In this document: positions 44,158 to 52,408 of the stretch, in pieces
Numbering within the stretch: the first letter of the stretch is position 1
Layout: every line of letters starts with the position of its first letter
Origin: Nocardioides sp. Iso805N
GTDB taxonomy: Bacteria > Actinomycetota > Actinomycetes > Propionibacteriales > Nocardioidaceae
Assembly (NCBI RefSeq): GCF_000364605.1
Contig: NZ_KB822590.1
Span: 1 to 52,408 of the forward strand
Direction of reading: 5' to 3'
Length of the DNA: 52,408 bases
Position numbers and translations under genes: made by a program
Notes under the pieces: model-generated
Told to the model about the DNA's origin: nothing
Seen by the model: the letters and a program-made list of their open reading frames with translations, nothing else
Databases searched by the model: none

Positions 44158-45723
44158 GTGCCCGACTCCCGCCCCCGCCGTACGTTCGCCGTCATCAGCC
44201 ACCCCGACGCGGGTAAGTCGACCCTGACGGAGGCGCTCGCCCTGCATGCCCGGGCTATCAACGAGGCCGGAGCCGTCCACGGCAAGGGCGACCGGCGCGG
44301 CACGGTGTCCGACTGGATGGCGATGGAGAAGGCCCGCGGGATCTCGATCACCTCGGCCGCGCTCCAGTTCGCCTACCGCGACCACGTGGTCAACCTGGTC
44401 GACACCCCCGGTCACAGTGACTTCTCCGAGGACACCTACCGGGTGCTCTCCGCCGTTGACTCGGCGGTGATGCTGGTCGATGCGGGCAAGGGCCTCGAAC
44501 CTCAGACGCTCAAGCTGTTCCGGGTCTGCGCGCTGCGCGGCATCCCGGTGATTACCGTGATCAACAAGTGGGACCGGCCGGGCCTCTCCGCGCTGGAGCT
44601 CATGGACCTCATCCACGAGAAGATCGGGCTCCGCCCCACACCGCTGACGTGGCCGGTCGGCGAGGCCGGAGACTTCCGCGGGGTGCTGGACCGTCGCACG
44701 GGCGAGTTCGTGAAGTACACCCGCACCGCCGGCGGCGCCACGCGCGCCCCCGAGCGACGGATCGGGCCGAACGAGGTGGAGGAGGTCGACGCCCAGGCCT
44801 GGGCCGCCGCGGTCGAGGAGCACGAGCTGCTCAAGCTCGATGAGGCCGACCACGATCAGGAACGGTTCCTTGCCGGGGCCACTACGCCGATCATGTTCGC
44901 CTCGGCGCTGCAGAACTTCGGCGTCGCCCAGCTCCTCGACTCGCTGCTCGAACTCGCCCCGGCTCCCGGCGCGACCACGGGCGTCGACGGCGCCGTCCGC
45001 CAGGTCACCGACGACTTCAGCGCCTTCGTCTTCAAGGTGCAGTCCGGGATGAACGCCGCCCACCGCGACCGCCTCGCCTACGCGCGGGTTGTGTCCGGCT
45101 CGTTCGAGCGCGGGATGGTCGTGACTCACGCTGCCACCGGCCGGCCTTTCGCGACGAAGTTCGCCCAGGCGGTCTTCGGTCGCGAGACGACGTCGGTCGA
45201 GACTGCCGAGGCCGGCGACATCATCGGCTTGGTGAACGCGACTGCGCTGCGGGTAGGCGACACCGTGTACATCGGCCCGGCGATCGAGTACCCGCCCGTG
45301 CCCACCTTCGCCCCCGAGCACTTCATGACCGCCAGCGCCGGCGACATCGGCCGCTACAAGCAATTCCGCCGCGGTATCGAGCAGCTTGACCAGGAGGGCG
45401 TCGTCCAGGTGCTGCGCTCGGACCTTCGCGGTGACCAGAACCCGGTCCTCGCGGCGGTCGGGCCGATGCAGTTCGAGGTGGTCGAGGACCGGATGACCAA
45501 CGAGTTCAACGCTCCCATCCGCTTCTCGCGGCTCGACTACCAGGTGGCCCGGCGTACCGATGCCCGCGGTGCCGTCGCGCTGGCCGGGATCCGGGGCGTC
45601 GAGGTCCTGCAGCGCAGCGACGGCACCCACCTCGCGCTCTTCGTCGACCAGTGGCGGGCCAAGACGACCGCGCGCGACCACCCCGATGTCATGCTCGAGG
45701 CACTCCCTGCCGGCGGCAACTGA
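44158..45723 (+). CDS. prfC: peptide chain release factor 3
   Basis: A 521-residue translational GTPase. G1 VISHPDAGKSTLTEAL, G2 with KARGISITSAALQF, G3 VDTPGHSDFSEDTYR and G4 NKWDRPG are intact. The later domains include AFVFKVQSGMNAAHRDRLAYARV and AAVGPMQFEVVEDRMTNEFNAPI, which are specific to RF3 rather than EF-G. RF3 releases RF1/RF2 from the ribosome after termination. It starts at GTG 44158 and is monocistronic as far as can be seen. Confidence 0.93.
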   Translation: MPDSRPRRTFAVISHPDAGKSTLTEALALHARAINEAGAVHGKGDRRGTVSDWMAMEKARGISITSAALQFAYRDHVVNLVDTPGHSDFSEDTYRVLSAVDSAVMLVDAGKGLEPQTLKLFRVCALRGIPVITVINKWDRPGLSALELMDLIHEKIGLRPTPLTWPVGEAGDFRGVLDRRTGEFVKYTRTAGGATRAPERRIGPNEVEEVDAQAWAAAVEEHELLKLDEADHDQERFLAGATTPIMFASALQNFGVAQLLDSLLELAPAPGATTGVDGAVRQVTDDFSAFVFKVQSGMNAAHRDRLAYARVVSGSFERGMVVTHAATGRPFATKFAQAVFGRETTSVETAEAGDIIGLVNATALRVGDTVYIGPAIEYPPVPTFAPEHFMTASAGDIGRYKQFRRGIEQLDQEGVVQVLRSDLRGDQNPVLAAVGPMQFEVVEDRMTNEFNAPIRFSRLDYQVARRTDARGAVALAGIRGVEVLQRSDGTHLALFVDQWRAKTTARDHPDVMLEALPAGGN

Positions 45724-45871
45724 CCGGCACCGGCGACCAGCAGGCCAAACTCGCCAGCCGAAGACGGCGTCCAGTGCCAGACCCGGCACGTCGGTTGCGG
45801 CCGACTGGCGGCGGTGTGATGCAGGTTGGAGGTCTGCGTCGCACATCGGATGGCGCGCGCTAGGGGTAGCC

Positions 45872-48145
45872 GTGGCAGCGCTCACCGACGAGACTGGTCG
45901 CTCCTCGAGCGGCGGAGGCATGGTGGGGCAGGTTCGCGACTGGTTGCTCGCTCGAGATGGAAACCTGCGCGCGACTCGGCGTGCAGCCAGGACTGCCATC
46001 GTGATGCCGGCGCTCTTCGCGGTGGTCCTTCACGTCAACGGGAACCCGACGGTGGCGACGTTCGCAGGCTTCGGGTCGTTCGCGATGCTGTTGCTCGCCG
46101 ACTTCGGCGGAACTCTCGGTGAGCGGCTGGCAGCGCAGATCTCGCTGATCGGGGTGGGTTGCGTACTCCTCTCGCTCGCCACGCTGGTCTCACGTGATCC
46201 GTGGCTGGCGACCGCCACGATGCTCGTGGTGGGGTTCGCGGTGCTCTTCGCGGGCGTGGTGAGTTCGGTACTGGCGGCGGCGAGTACGGCGATCCTGCTG
46301 GCCTTCATCCTCCCTGTCGCGACACCGGCTCCGCCGGCGGCGATCCCGGACCGGCTGCTGGGCTGGCTGGTGGCAGGGGCGGTGTCGCTGCCTGCGGTGA
46401 CCCTGCTGTGGCCCGCACCCCGCACCGAACCACTGCGCGCCGCGGCATCCGAGGCCTGCCGGCAGCTGTCGGCACGACTGGCCGCTGAGGTCGCGCGCCG
46501 GCACGGTCAGGATGGCGAGGACGTCGAGGAGGCAGTCGCTCGGTCTGACGCAGCGGTGGCGCATCTGCGCAGCACGTTCCTCGGTACGCCGTACCGACCG
46601 TCCGGGCTGAGCACGGCGAACCGCGCGGTGGTTCGGCTGGTCGATGAGCTGATCTGGCTGAGCGTGATCCTCGACAACGCCGCGGCCGCTCGACCCAGTC
46701 GGATCGACCCGACCGTGCGTGAGGTCAAGTCGGCAGCCGCCGTGCTGCTTGACCACGCCGGCAAGGCTCTCAGCATCGAGCAGCCTCCGCAGGACAGCCT
46801 GGATGACCATCTCGACGACCTGGCCCGTGCCCGCCGAGCCATGGAGACGGCGGCTCTCGATGTCGTCGAGATGCCGAGGAGTGCAGACATCGCGATGGAG
46901 CTCGGTGACTCGCTCGGACCGAGCTACCGCGCCCAAGAGCTCGCCTTCGCCGTGCGGGCCATCGCGGCGAACATCGCGATCACCACGGCGGCTGAGCAGC
47001 GCTCCTGGTGGCGCAAGCTGCTCGGCCAGCAACCGCGGGGTTTGGAAGGGGCGATCGCCTCGGCACAGAAGCGGGCGCTGGCACACATCGAGCCGCACTC
47101 GGTCTGGCTGCGCAACAGCCTCCGCGGCGCTGTCGCTCTGGCCGGTGCCGTCGCGGTCGCGCATCTGAGCGGGGTGCAGCACTCGTTCTGGATCGTCCTC
47201 GGCACGCTGTCGGTGCTCCGGTCCAACGCGCTCAGCACCGGGCAGAGCGCGGTCCGCGGGCTCGTCGGCACCACGATCGGGTTCGCTATCGCGGCCGTTC
47301 TGATTCTGGTGATCGGCGCTAACACTCCTGTGCTGTGGGTGCTGCTTCCCGTCGCGATCCTTGCCGCCGGCGTCGCACCTGCGATCTCCTTCGCCGCGGG
47401 GCAGGCGGGGTTCACCGTCACGCTCCTGATCCTCTTCAACATCATCAGCCCGGCCGGGTGGCAGGTCGGCCTGGTCCGTGTCGAGGACGTGGCCATCGGC
47501 TGTGCGGTCAGCCTCGTCGTGGGGACGGTGTTCTGGCCCAGAGGTGCCGGGGGAGTCCTCCGCCAGGCCTTGGCTGAGGCCTACGCCGAGTGCGCGGACT
47601 ACCTGCGGACGGCCGTCGAGGATGGAACCGCTCTCGATGGATCTCGAACAGAGGCGGAGGGGGCCGCACTACGCGCCGCCGCTGCGGCCCGTCGTCTCGA
47701 CGATGCGTTCCGGCAATACCTTGCTGAGCGTGGCCGCAAGCGACTGAGCCTCGCCGAGGTCGCATCCTTGCTGACCGGAGTCGCGGGGATGCGACTGACC
47801 GCCCAGTCCGTGTCCGACCTCTGGGGCGACGAGGAGCGCGTTGGCGTCGACGTCTCGCAAGCGCAGGTGGAGCTGATCGTCATGACGGAGCGGGTGACCG
47901 ACTGGTTCGCTGCGATGGCCAAGGCGATGACCGGCGCTGGGACCGTGCCGCGCGCGTTGCCCAGGGCCGATGCCTCCGACCACCGGCTCGCCGAGGCACT
48001 CCGGGAGGCCGTCGAGTCTGTGACGACAGCCGACGCATCGGTCCGTGGGCACACGGTGCGGCTGATCTGGACCGCGGACCATGTCGACAGCGCGCGCCGG
48101 ATCCAAGAGTTCGTGGAGGAACCGGCGCGCACCGCCGCAGGGTGA
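45872..48145 (+). CDS. FUSC family membrane protein
   Basis: A 757-residue protein from GTG 45872, with TAGGGGT 4 nt upstream; ATG 45920 is an alternative but has its only ribosome site too close. Two membrane blocks, each of about six helices, are separated and followed by long cytoplasmic helical regions, the fusaric-acid-resistance (FUSC/YccS) layout: AARTAIVMPALFAVVLHVNGNPTVATFAGFGSFAML for the first and LRGAVALAGAVAVAHLSGVQHSFWIVLGTLSVLRSNALSTGQSAVRGLVGTTIGFAI for the second. Members are proposed aromatic-acid or polyamine exporters. No membrane-fusion protein or outer-membrane partner adjoins it, as expected in a Gram-positive. Confidence 0.85.
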   Translation: MAALTDETGRSSSGGGMVGQVRDWLLARDGNLRATRRAARTAIVMPALFAVVLHVNGNPTVATFAGFGSFAMLLLADFGGTLGERLAAQISLIGVGCVLLSLATLVSRDPWLATATMLVVGFAVLFAGVVSSVLAAASTAILLAFILPVATPAPPAAIPDRLLGWLVAGAVSLPAVTLLWPAPRTEPLRAAASEACRQLSARLAAEVARRHGQDGEDVEEAVARSDAAVAHLRSTFLGTPYRPSGLSTANRAVVRLVDELIWLSVILDNAAAARPSRIDPTVREVKSAAAVLLDHAGKALSIEQPPQDSLDDHLDDLARARRAMETAALDVVEMPRSADIAMELGDSLGPSYRAQELAFAVRAIAANIAITTAAEQRSWWRKLLGQQPRGLEGAIASAQKRALAHIEPHSVWLRNSLRGAVALAGAVAVAHLSGVQHSFWIVLGTLSVLRSNALSTGQSAVRGLVGTTIGFAIAAVLILVIGANTPVLWVLLPVAILAAGVAPAISFAAGQAGFTVTLLILFNIISPAGWQVGLVRVEDVAIGCAVSLVVGTVFWPRGAGGVLRQALAEAYAECADYLRTAVEDGTALDGSRTEAEGAALRAAAAARRLDDAFRQYLAERGRKRLSLAEVASLLTGVAGMRLTAQSVSDLWGDEERVGVDVSQAQVELIVMTERVTDWFAAMAKAMTGAGTVPRALPRADASDHRLAEALREAVESVTTADASVRGHTVRLIWTADHVDSARRIQEFVEEPARTAAG

Positions 48146-48193
48146 CCCGAGCACGTCAGTGACGGGTCCAGCGCAGAAGGCTGCACACGCGGC

Positions 48194-48345
48194 GATACGG
48201 CGCGGGTGCACAGCGGGTCACCTCGGTTGATCTGGCTCAGTCGACAGATCCGGGGCTGGCCCGTGACCTCGAGGCGTACGTGGGCGACTTCCCGGAGTCT
48301 GACCTTCGCCGCCGCCGCCGCCGCGCGGGTGGGCGATCGTCTTGA
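48194..48345 (+). pseudogene. short open frame, probable gene remnant
   Basis: The frame ending at TGA 48343-48345 reads RVTSVDLAQSTDPGLARDLE then AYVGDFPESDLRR, and ends in a GCC-repeat-coded poly-Arg tail. Codon bias is gene-like, but there is no plausible start codon or ribosome site. It abuts the stop of the alkene reductase on the other strand. It may be the tail of a decayed gene. Confidence 0.3.
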
Positions 48346-49416
48346 TCAGCTGTCGAGGAACGGGTAGTCCGTGTAGCCCTCGGCGCCACCGCCGTAGAAG
48401 GTGTCGGGGTTCGGCTCGTTGAGCTCGGCGCCGGTCCGCCACCGAGCGGGCAGGTCCGGGTTGGCCAGGAAGAGCCGACCGACGGCCACCGCGTCGGCGA
48501 GGTCCTTGTCGAGGATCTCCTGCGCCGACTCGCGGGTGGTGATCTCGCCGAAGCCGTCGTTGGCGATGACCACGCCGCCGAAGGAGCGGCGCAGCTCCTG
48601 GATCAGGTCCTGCTTCGGGTCGGCGAGGATGCTCAGGTAGGCCAGTCCGAGCGGCGCGAGGCCCTCGACCAGGAGCCGGTAGGTCGCGGCGACGTCGGCC
48701 GGGTCCTCCTCGGTGGCGCCCTGGATGTTGTGAGCGGGCGAGATGCGGATGCCGACCCGGTCGGCACCGATCGCGTCGGCCACCGCACGGGTGACCTCGA
48801 GGGCGAAGCGGACCCGGTTCTCGGGCGAGCCGCCGTACTCGTCCGTGCGGTGGTTGGAGCCGGGCGCTAGGAACTGGTGGATGAGGTAGCCGTTGGCGCC
48901 ATGCACCTCGACACCATCGAGGCCGGCCTCGACCGCGTTGCGGGCGGCCTGCACGTAGCCCTCGACGATCGAGGGCATCTCCTCGACGGTGATCTCGCGC
49001 GGAGTCGGGAACGGCTTCATCCCCTCGGCGGTGAACATCTCGTCCGGGGCCGCCACCGGGCTGGGGGCGATGACCTCCTCACCGCCGGTGTTGTCAGGGT
49101 GGGAGATCCGTCCGGCGTGCATCAGCTGCGCGACGATCCGGCCGCCGTTCGCGTGTACGCCGTCGGCGACCCGGCGCCACCCGGCGAGCTGCTCCTCGGA
49201 GTGGAAGCCGGGGGTGTTCAGGTAGCCCTGGCCCTCGGCGGTGGGCTGGCTGCCCTCGGTGATGATCAGGCCGGCGGAGGCGCGCTGGGAGTAATACTCC
49301 ACCGCAAGGTTGCCGGGCACGGTGCCCTCGGCACGGTTGCGGGTCAGCGGCGCCATCACGAGCCGGTTCGGCAGCGTCCACGCGCCGACGTTCAGGGGGT
49401 CGAAGAGATCAGCCAT
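48346..49416 (-). CDS. alkene reductase (old yellow enzyme family)
   Basis: A 356-residue FMN-dependent (beta/alpha)8 enzyme of the NemA/OYE type. Landmarks are LPNRLVMAPLTRNRAEGTVPGNLAVEYYSQRA with the FMN-side Thr, then RIVAQLMHAGRISHP, DGVEVHGANGYLIHQFL with the His-x-x-Asn substrate-binding pair HGAN, SNHRTDEYGGSPENR, VGIRISP and AVAVGRLFLANPDL. It reduces activated C=C bonds using NADPH. AGGAGG precedes the ATG. An 8-bp-arm palindrome (49461-49480) upstream suggests control by a TetR-like repressor not in the window. Confidence 0.88.
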   Translation of the reverse strand: MADLFDPLNVGAWTLPNRLVMAPLTRNRAEGTVPGNLAVEYYSQRASAGLIITEGSQPTAEGQGYLNTPGFHSEEQLAGWRRVADGVHANGGRIVAQLMHAGRISHPDNTGGEEVIAPSPVAAPDEMFTAEGMKPFPTPREITVEEMPSIVEGYVQAARNAVEAGLDGVEVHGANGYLIHQFLAPGSNHRTDEYGGSPENRVRFALEVTRAVADAIGADRVGIRISPAHNIQGATEEDPADVAATYRLLVEGLAPLGLAYLSILADPKQDLIQELRRSFGGVVIANDGFGEITTRESAQEILDKDLADAVAVGRLFLANPDLPARWRTGAELNEPNPDTFYGGGAEGYTDYPFLDS

Positions 49417-49460
49417 GACTCGTACAGCGCTGCCACCTCCTGGGTCTGTTCCTTGGCACC

Positions 49461-49480
49461 ACGGTGAGGAGTCTCACCGT
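49461..49480. promoter_or_regulatory. palindrome upstream of the alkene reductase
   Basis: ACGGTGAG and CTCACCGT around GAGT, 45-64 bp before the ATG on the minus strand. It is positioned as a promoter operator, but may also serve as the terminator hairpin of the Xre gene. Confidence 0.5.
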
Positions 49481-49511
49481 TTGACGTGCCAGCAAGCGGG
49501 CCACCACGCGG

Positions 49512-49736
49512 TCAGTCGCGCTCACCGGGAGCATCTGGGACCCACCGGACGATGTCGCCCGGCTGGCAATCGAGCACCTCGCAAAGCGCATTGAGCGTGG
49601 TGAACCGTACGGCTTTCGCTCGGCCGTTCTTCAACACGGCGAGGTTCGCGGGTGTGATGCCGATGAGGCTGGCCAGCTGGGCGACGCCCATGCCTCGAAG
49701 GGTCATCATCGGCTCGAGGTCGACCACGACCGTCAT
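49512..49736 (-). CDS. Xre-type helix-turn-helix regulator
   Basis: A 74-residue Cro/CI-type DNA-binding protein: MGVAQLASLIGITPANLAVLKNGRAKAVRFTTLNALCEVLDCQPGDIVRW covers a complete HTH_26 domain. It starts at ATG 49734-49736, overlapping the stop of the DUF2975 gene as TGATG. Pairs of DUF2975 membrane protein and Xre regulator are common in Firmicutes and actinobacteria. It probably represses its own operon through the palindrome at 50205-50225. Confidence 0.88.
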   Translation of the reverse strand: MTVVVDLEPMMTLRGMGVAQLASLIGITPANLAVLKNGRAKAVRFTTLNALCEVLDCQPGDIVRWVPDAPGERD

Positions 49737-50197
49737 CAGACGACCGACTCCAGCTCACGATGCTGAGTGGCGGCCGCACGAAGGAGGCCGCGAAGCACGA
49801 TGACCAGCAGCACCGCGGCAACGCCGAGGAGCACCTCGACCGGCAACAGGACGACGCCGATCGGCTGATCGATGATGACCAGCATCGCCGCGCCGAGGAC
49901 CGTCACGAACCCCACCGCTCCGATCTCACGGGTCACCCAGCGGTCCGCTACGGGGGAGCAGAACAAGACGCCCTCGCTGACGAACGTCAACAGCCGCCAA
50001 ACGCCGAGCAGGCCGAACTCGACGACTGCCAGGGCCACGATCGAGAGGACAAGGAGCGGTGATCGCATCCAGGCGAACTCGGGATACCTCAAGGCGTAGG
50101 TCCCAGCCGTCCACGGCAGCACCAGCACCTGCATGAGGACCAACCAGCCAACGACCGCGACGATGACCGCCTTGAGAAGTACGACCGACCTCGCCAT
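49736..50197 (-). CDS. DUF2975 domain-containing membrane protein
   Basis: A 153-residue protein with four helices (residues 6-30, 45-65, 90-110 and 117-138) and a basic C-terminus, the usual DUF2975 size and layout; function unknown. It is the first gene of an operon with the Xre regulator. TAGGTT 6 nt before the ATG on the minus strand marks a probable leaderless start, and the promoter overlaps an inverted repeat. Confidence 0.8.
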   Translation of the reverse strand: MARSVVLLKAVIVAVVGWLVLMQVLVLPWTAGTYALRYPEFAWMRSPLLVLSIVALAVVEFGLLGVWRLLTFVSEGVLFCSPVADRWVTREIGAVGFVTVLGAAMLVIIDQPIGVVLLPVEVLLGVAAVLLVIVLRGLLRAAATQHRELESVV

Positions 50198-50203
50198 GGG
50201 CGG

Positions 50204-50225
50204 AACCTATCGCAAAACGATAGGT
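50204..50225 (-). promoter_or_regulatory. -10 box and operator of the DUF2975-Xre operon
   Basis: Inverted repeat ACCTATCG (50205-50212) and CGATAGGT (50218-50225) around CAAAA. The -10 box TAGGTT (50204-50209 on the minus strand) lies inside one arm, so a bound repressor would block transcription. Confidence 0.6.
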
Positions 50226-50571
50226 GCGGGTAGGGAGATCCCTGCGAGGTCTGGGGACGCTAAGCCGCCTGGCTGCATCCGATCTCGGCTGCAGATTCGG
50301 ACGTCAGGGATGGGCGCGGACAAGCGGCGGACTGACTGTGAGGCGCGCGCCGCCAGCGAGCGCGAACCCCTGGCCGCCGCGCGCGTTCGCGGCCGCACCT
50401 CGTAAAGCACCCGCGAGCACGAGACCAAAAGTGCAATGGTGCCGGCGGCTAAGCACGCCAGCCATCGCAGAACTCGACTCGTCACTTGCCGACATCGCTC
50501 AGGTCATCGCCCATGTTCCTGCGATGGCCAACTTGTATCGCGCGGACCGATTTGTATGCCAGGGTGACGCC

Positions 50572-51072
50572 GTGCTTGCGGTTCTGACCGGCTTCGCCGG
50601 CGTTGTGGTCGGCTGGTTACTGAAGACGATCTCCGACTTCCAGGCGGAGAGACGAGCCAACAAGCGAGCCGACGTGATCTGGCGCCGCCAGCATTACGTC
50701 GACGCGGTGGCGTCCTTAGTGCACGCCGGTCGCGAACTCATGTCCGCGGACTCCGCCATTTCCCGTGCGACCTACTCCTTGCTCAACGCCCAGTCGGGCG
50801 GCGACCAAGCGATCATCGAGGCGTGTCGCGCGGCGCATCTGGCGGCCGTTGAGCGGCAGCACCCATGGACGACATCGACCGCTCAGGCGCTTGAGGCCGT
50901 TCGACTTTTTGCGCCCGAGAACGTAGTGGAGCGGGCCGACGCCGCTTGGGATGCCATCCACAACGGCGGCAGCTTTCCGGAGGTGACCGCGACAGCCGCA
51001 TTCGAGGCTGCGGTCCTCGACGCCTTGGCGGGTTTGCGCGCCGAGACCCGAGCCACGGCCGGGCTTGTGTAG
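50572..51072 (+). CDS. hypothetical single-pass membrane protein
   Basis: A 166-residue protein if started at GTG 50572, which has AGGGTG 5 nt upstream. One helix at residues 3-17 (AVLTGFAGVVVGWLL) is followed by a positively charged helical cytoplasmic region (KTISDFQAERRANKRADVIWRRQHY) and an Ala-rich helical C-terminus. Longer in-frame starts (ATG 50524) are possible; frames further upstream look random. No family recognised. Such short anchor-plus-coiled domains occur in many hypothetical actinobacterial proteins. Confidence 0.55.
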   Translation: MLAVLTGFAGVVVGWLLKTISDFQAERRANKRADVIWRRQHYVDAVASLVHAGRELMSADSAISRATYSLLNAQSGGDQAIIEACRAAHLAAVERQHPWTTSTAQALEAVRLFAPENVVERADAAWDAIHNGGSFPEVTATAAFEAAVLDALAGLRAETRATAGLV

Positions 51073-51226
51073 GTATCTGCCAGGTCGAGATCAAGACCGA
51101 AGTCCGACCCCGTCTCAAGAGCATCCTCGCCAGACGCTCAGGCGGCGATATGCCGCATATCGATACCGCGCAGGGAAGGACCCGTAGCTCGACGGCTCTG
51201 TCACGGGGCTCAGCGCGCGCACGCGC

Positions 51227-52324
51227 TCAGGTGGGAGAGCCGCCCAGCGCGTTGGTGACCTTCTTCGTGAGATCGCGGCGCCGTAGTGCGGTCAGGAGGC
51301 CCACCAGGGCGATGCGGTCGGCGGGGGTGCCGCGGGCGGCGAGCGCGTCGACGGCCGCGGCTGCCACCTTGAGAGCCAGCGGCTCGGGCAGTTGCGGCGC
51401 ACCGTTGTGAAGCTCACCGCGCCTGGCCAGAACGACGAGGTGCTCGACAGGCCAACTTTCGTCCCGCAGGACACTGGTGGCCCAGACGGCTGCCCGAACG
51501 ATGTCGGCGTTGCTTCCGACGAAGAGGGTGCCGCGGCAGTCGCCGACGATCGAGCCGGGCCACTCGGGGACGATGTCCGCCGCGCTGGCCAGCTCGGTCC
51601 AGCGGTGCAGGAGCTGCCGCGCGGACGGTGGATTCAGCGTGGTCTCGACGTCGCGTAGCCATCGTTGCGGCGGCCGTCGAGGCCCGAGGTCGCTGAGCAG
51701 GCGGACGAGGGGAGCGATGTCCTCGGCCGGCAAGGAGCGAGCTGCCTCTCGCGCCGGGTCGGCCCATGTGTCCCCGTCGACCAGCATCGAGAGGTCGAGG
51801 ATCTCGGGCGGCGTGGCTGATGTGATGACCCGTGTTGCGAGGCTGAGCAGCTCTCTTAGCTGTGGCTCCCAGCGTGCGGTGCGCTCGATCGCCTGCAGAT
51901 ACGCGACGCACTCCGCAAGGGCGTCGAGTAGGCCGATATCTGCCTTCCCCTCGGAGCAGATCTGTCGGGCGCCGCGAAGTGCGATTGCGATCCGTCGATC
52001 GTCATAAAGGCCGCGGTTGGTCACGGCCCAGACCGCCGTGGTGGCGGTGGTCGTTGTCCACGGAAGTCGCATCCGCGCCACGCTTGCCCAGGGCTCGCGT
52101 GCTCGACCGAGCCAGTCGAGGGTCTCGTCGGAGGGGTCGATCGTCACGATCTGTGGACGGGCTGCGAAGGTCTCCACTGCCGCGAGCAGCACAAGGACGC
52201 CCGACAATCGGGTTGATGGGTCCAGTCGCGAGGCTGTGAGAACGCCCGGCCACGCATCCCAGTCCTTGCCGAGTGCCTTGAGAGCCTCATCGACGATGGC
52301 ACGATGCTGATTGATCCCGGGCAC
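51227..52324 (-). CDS. hypothetical protein, 5' end uncertain near the window edge
   Basis: Read from GTG 52322-52324 it has 365 residues, but the frame stays open to the window edge, so it may start beyond it. The protein is soluble and mostly helical: ALKALGKDWDAWPGVLTASRLD, VLVLLAAVETFAARPQIVTID, then Leu/Ala-rich helical stretches and a C-terminus LVGLLTALRRRDLTKKVTNALGG. I do not recognise a family or catalytic motif. The gene lies alone, and the 3' end adjoins an otherwise empty 154-base gap. Confidence 0.55.
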   Translation of the reverse strand: MPGINQHRAIVDEALKALGKDWDAWPGVLTASRLDPSTRLSGVLVLLAAVETFAARPQIVTIDPSDETLDWLGRAREPWASVARMRLPWTTTTATTAVWAVTNRGLYDDRRIAIALRGARQICSEGKADIGLLDALAECVAYLQAIERTARWEPQLRELLSLATRVITSATPPEILDLSMLVDGDTWADPAREAARSLPAEDIAPLVRLLSDLGPRRPPQRWLRDVETTLNPPSARQLLHRWTELASAADIVPEWPGSIVGDCRGTLFVGSNADIVRAAVWATSVLRDESWPVEHLVVLARRGELHNGAPQLPEPLALKVAAAAVDALAARGTPADRIALVGLLTALRRRDLTKKVTNALGGSPT

Positions 52325-52408
52325 ATGTGTGAGTATGCCGAACTGGTGTCGACGGGGACGCCGATCGCCGCCCTCTTCAGCTGTATCGGTGGCGCCGACA
52401 GGCGGCGG
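52304..52408 (+). CDS. possible start of a divergent gene, cut by the window edge
   Basis: From ATG 52304 or 52325 the plus strand reads LIDPGHMCEYAELVSTGTPI then AALFSCIGGADRR with no stop before the edge. Its composition looks gene-like, but it abuts or overlaps the start of the minus-strand gene with no room for a promoter. Either this ORF or the minus-strand start is probably wrong; I cannot settle which from the window. Confidence 0.25.
   Translation, partial: MLIDPGHMCEYAELVSTGTPIAALFSCIGGADRRR

Overview
The window is high-GC DNA from an actinobacterium, most likely a Nocardioides-type member of the Propionibacteriales. The evidence is the codon bias, many GTG and TTG starts, actinobacterial families (DUF2510, DUF1707, DUF4245, DUF6542, DUF3885) and frequent TANNNT -10 boxes 6-8 nt before start codons that lack a Shine-Dalgarno sequence, as expected for leaderless mRNAs. 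I saw no rRNA, tRNA or CRISPR array by eye. No search was run, so family names rest on recognised motifs.

Left part (1 to about 9.85 kb) is an accessory region. It holds short, unrelated genes on both strands: a DUF3885 protein, an SRPBCC protein, small membrane proteins, a putative heme-binding protein broken by a frameshift, and a DUF2510-HIRAN protein. It ends in a tyrosine recombinase (8307-9713). Most gaps carry a degenerate intergenic repeat (GGATCTGCCGC block, then TGCGTCA..CGCCGC block) that I do not see as a complete element in the rest of the window.

From about 9.85 to 45.7 kb the gene set parallels Mycobacterium tuberculosis Rv1084-Rv1112: DUF255 thioredoxin-fold protein (frameshifted here), trhA, Z-isoprenyl diphosphate synthase, PIN-PhoH protein, fumC, glpX, DUF4245, xseB-xseA, ispH, DUF6542 protein and ychF. 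Lineage-specific blocks are inserted into this backbone: a secreted transglycosylase-like protein; a P-loop kinase gene bounded by two opposing four-copy 21-22 bp repeat arrays; a class I fumarase beside fumC; an ECF41 sigma factor with an AhpD-like gene, a flavoprotein and a recognisable ECF41 promoter; a binding-protein-dependent sugar ABC importer and a divergent second importer ATPase; a SCO copper chaperone; an ion-transporter-like permease; an AAA ATPase cotranscribed with xseAB; and rmuC, GNAT, xth and VOC genes.

The right end (45.7-52.4 kb) has a FUSC-type membrane protein, an old-yellow-enzyme alkene reductase, a DUF2975/Xre pair with an operator overlapping its promoter, and two unrecognised genes. 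The points most worth following are the repeat-punctuated accessory region beside the atypical recombinase, the kinase gene between mirror-image repeat arrays, a possible antitoxin or leader ORF in front of phoH, and two apparent one-base losses in G runs that break otherwise normal genes.
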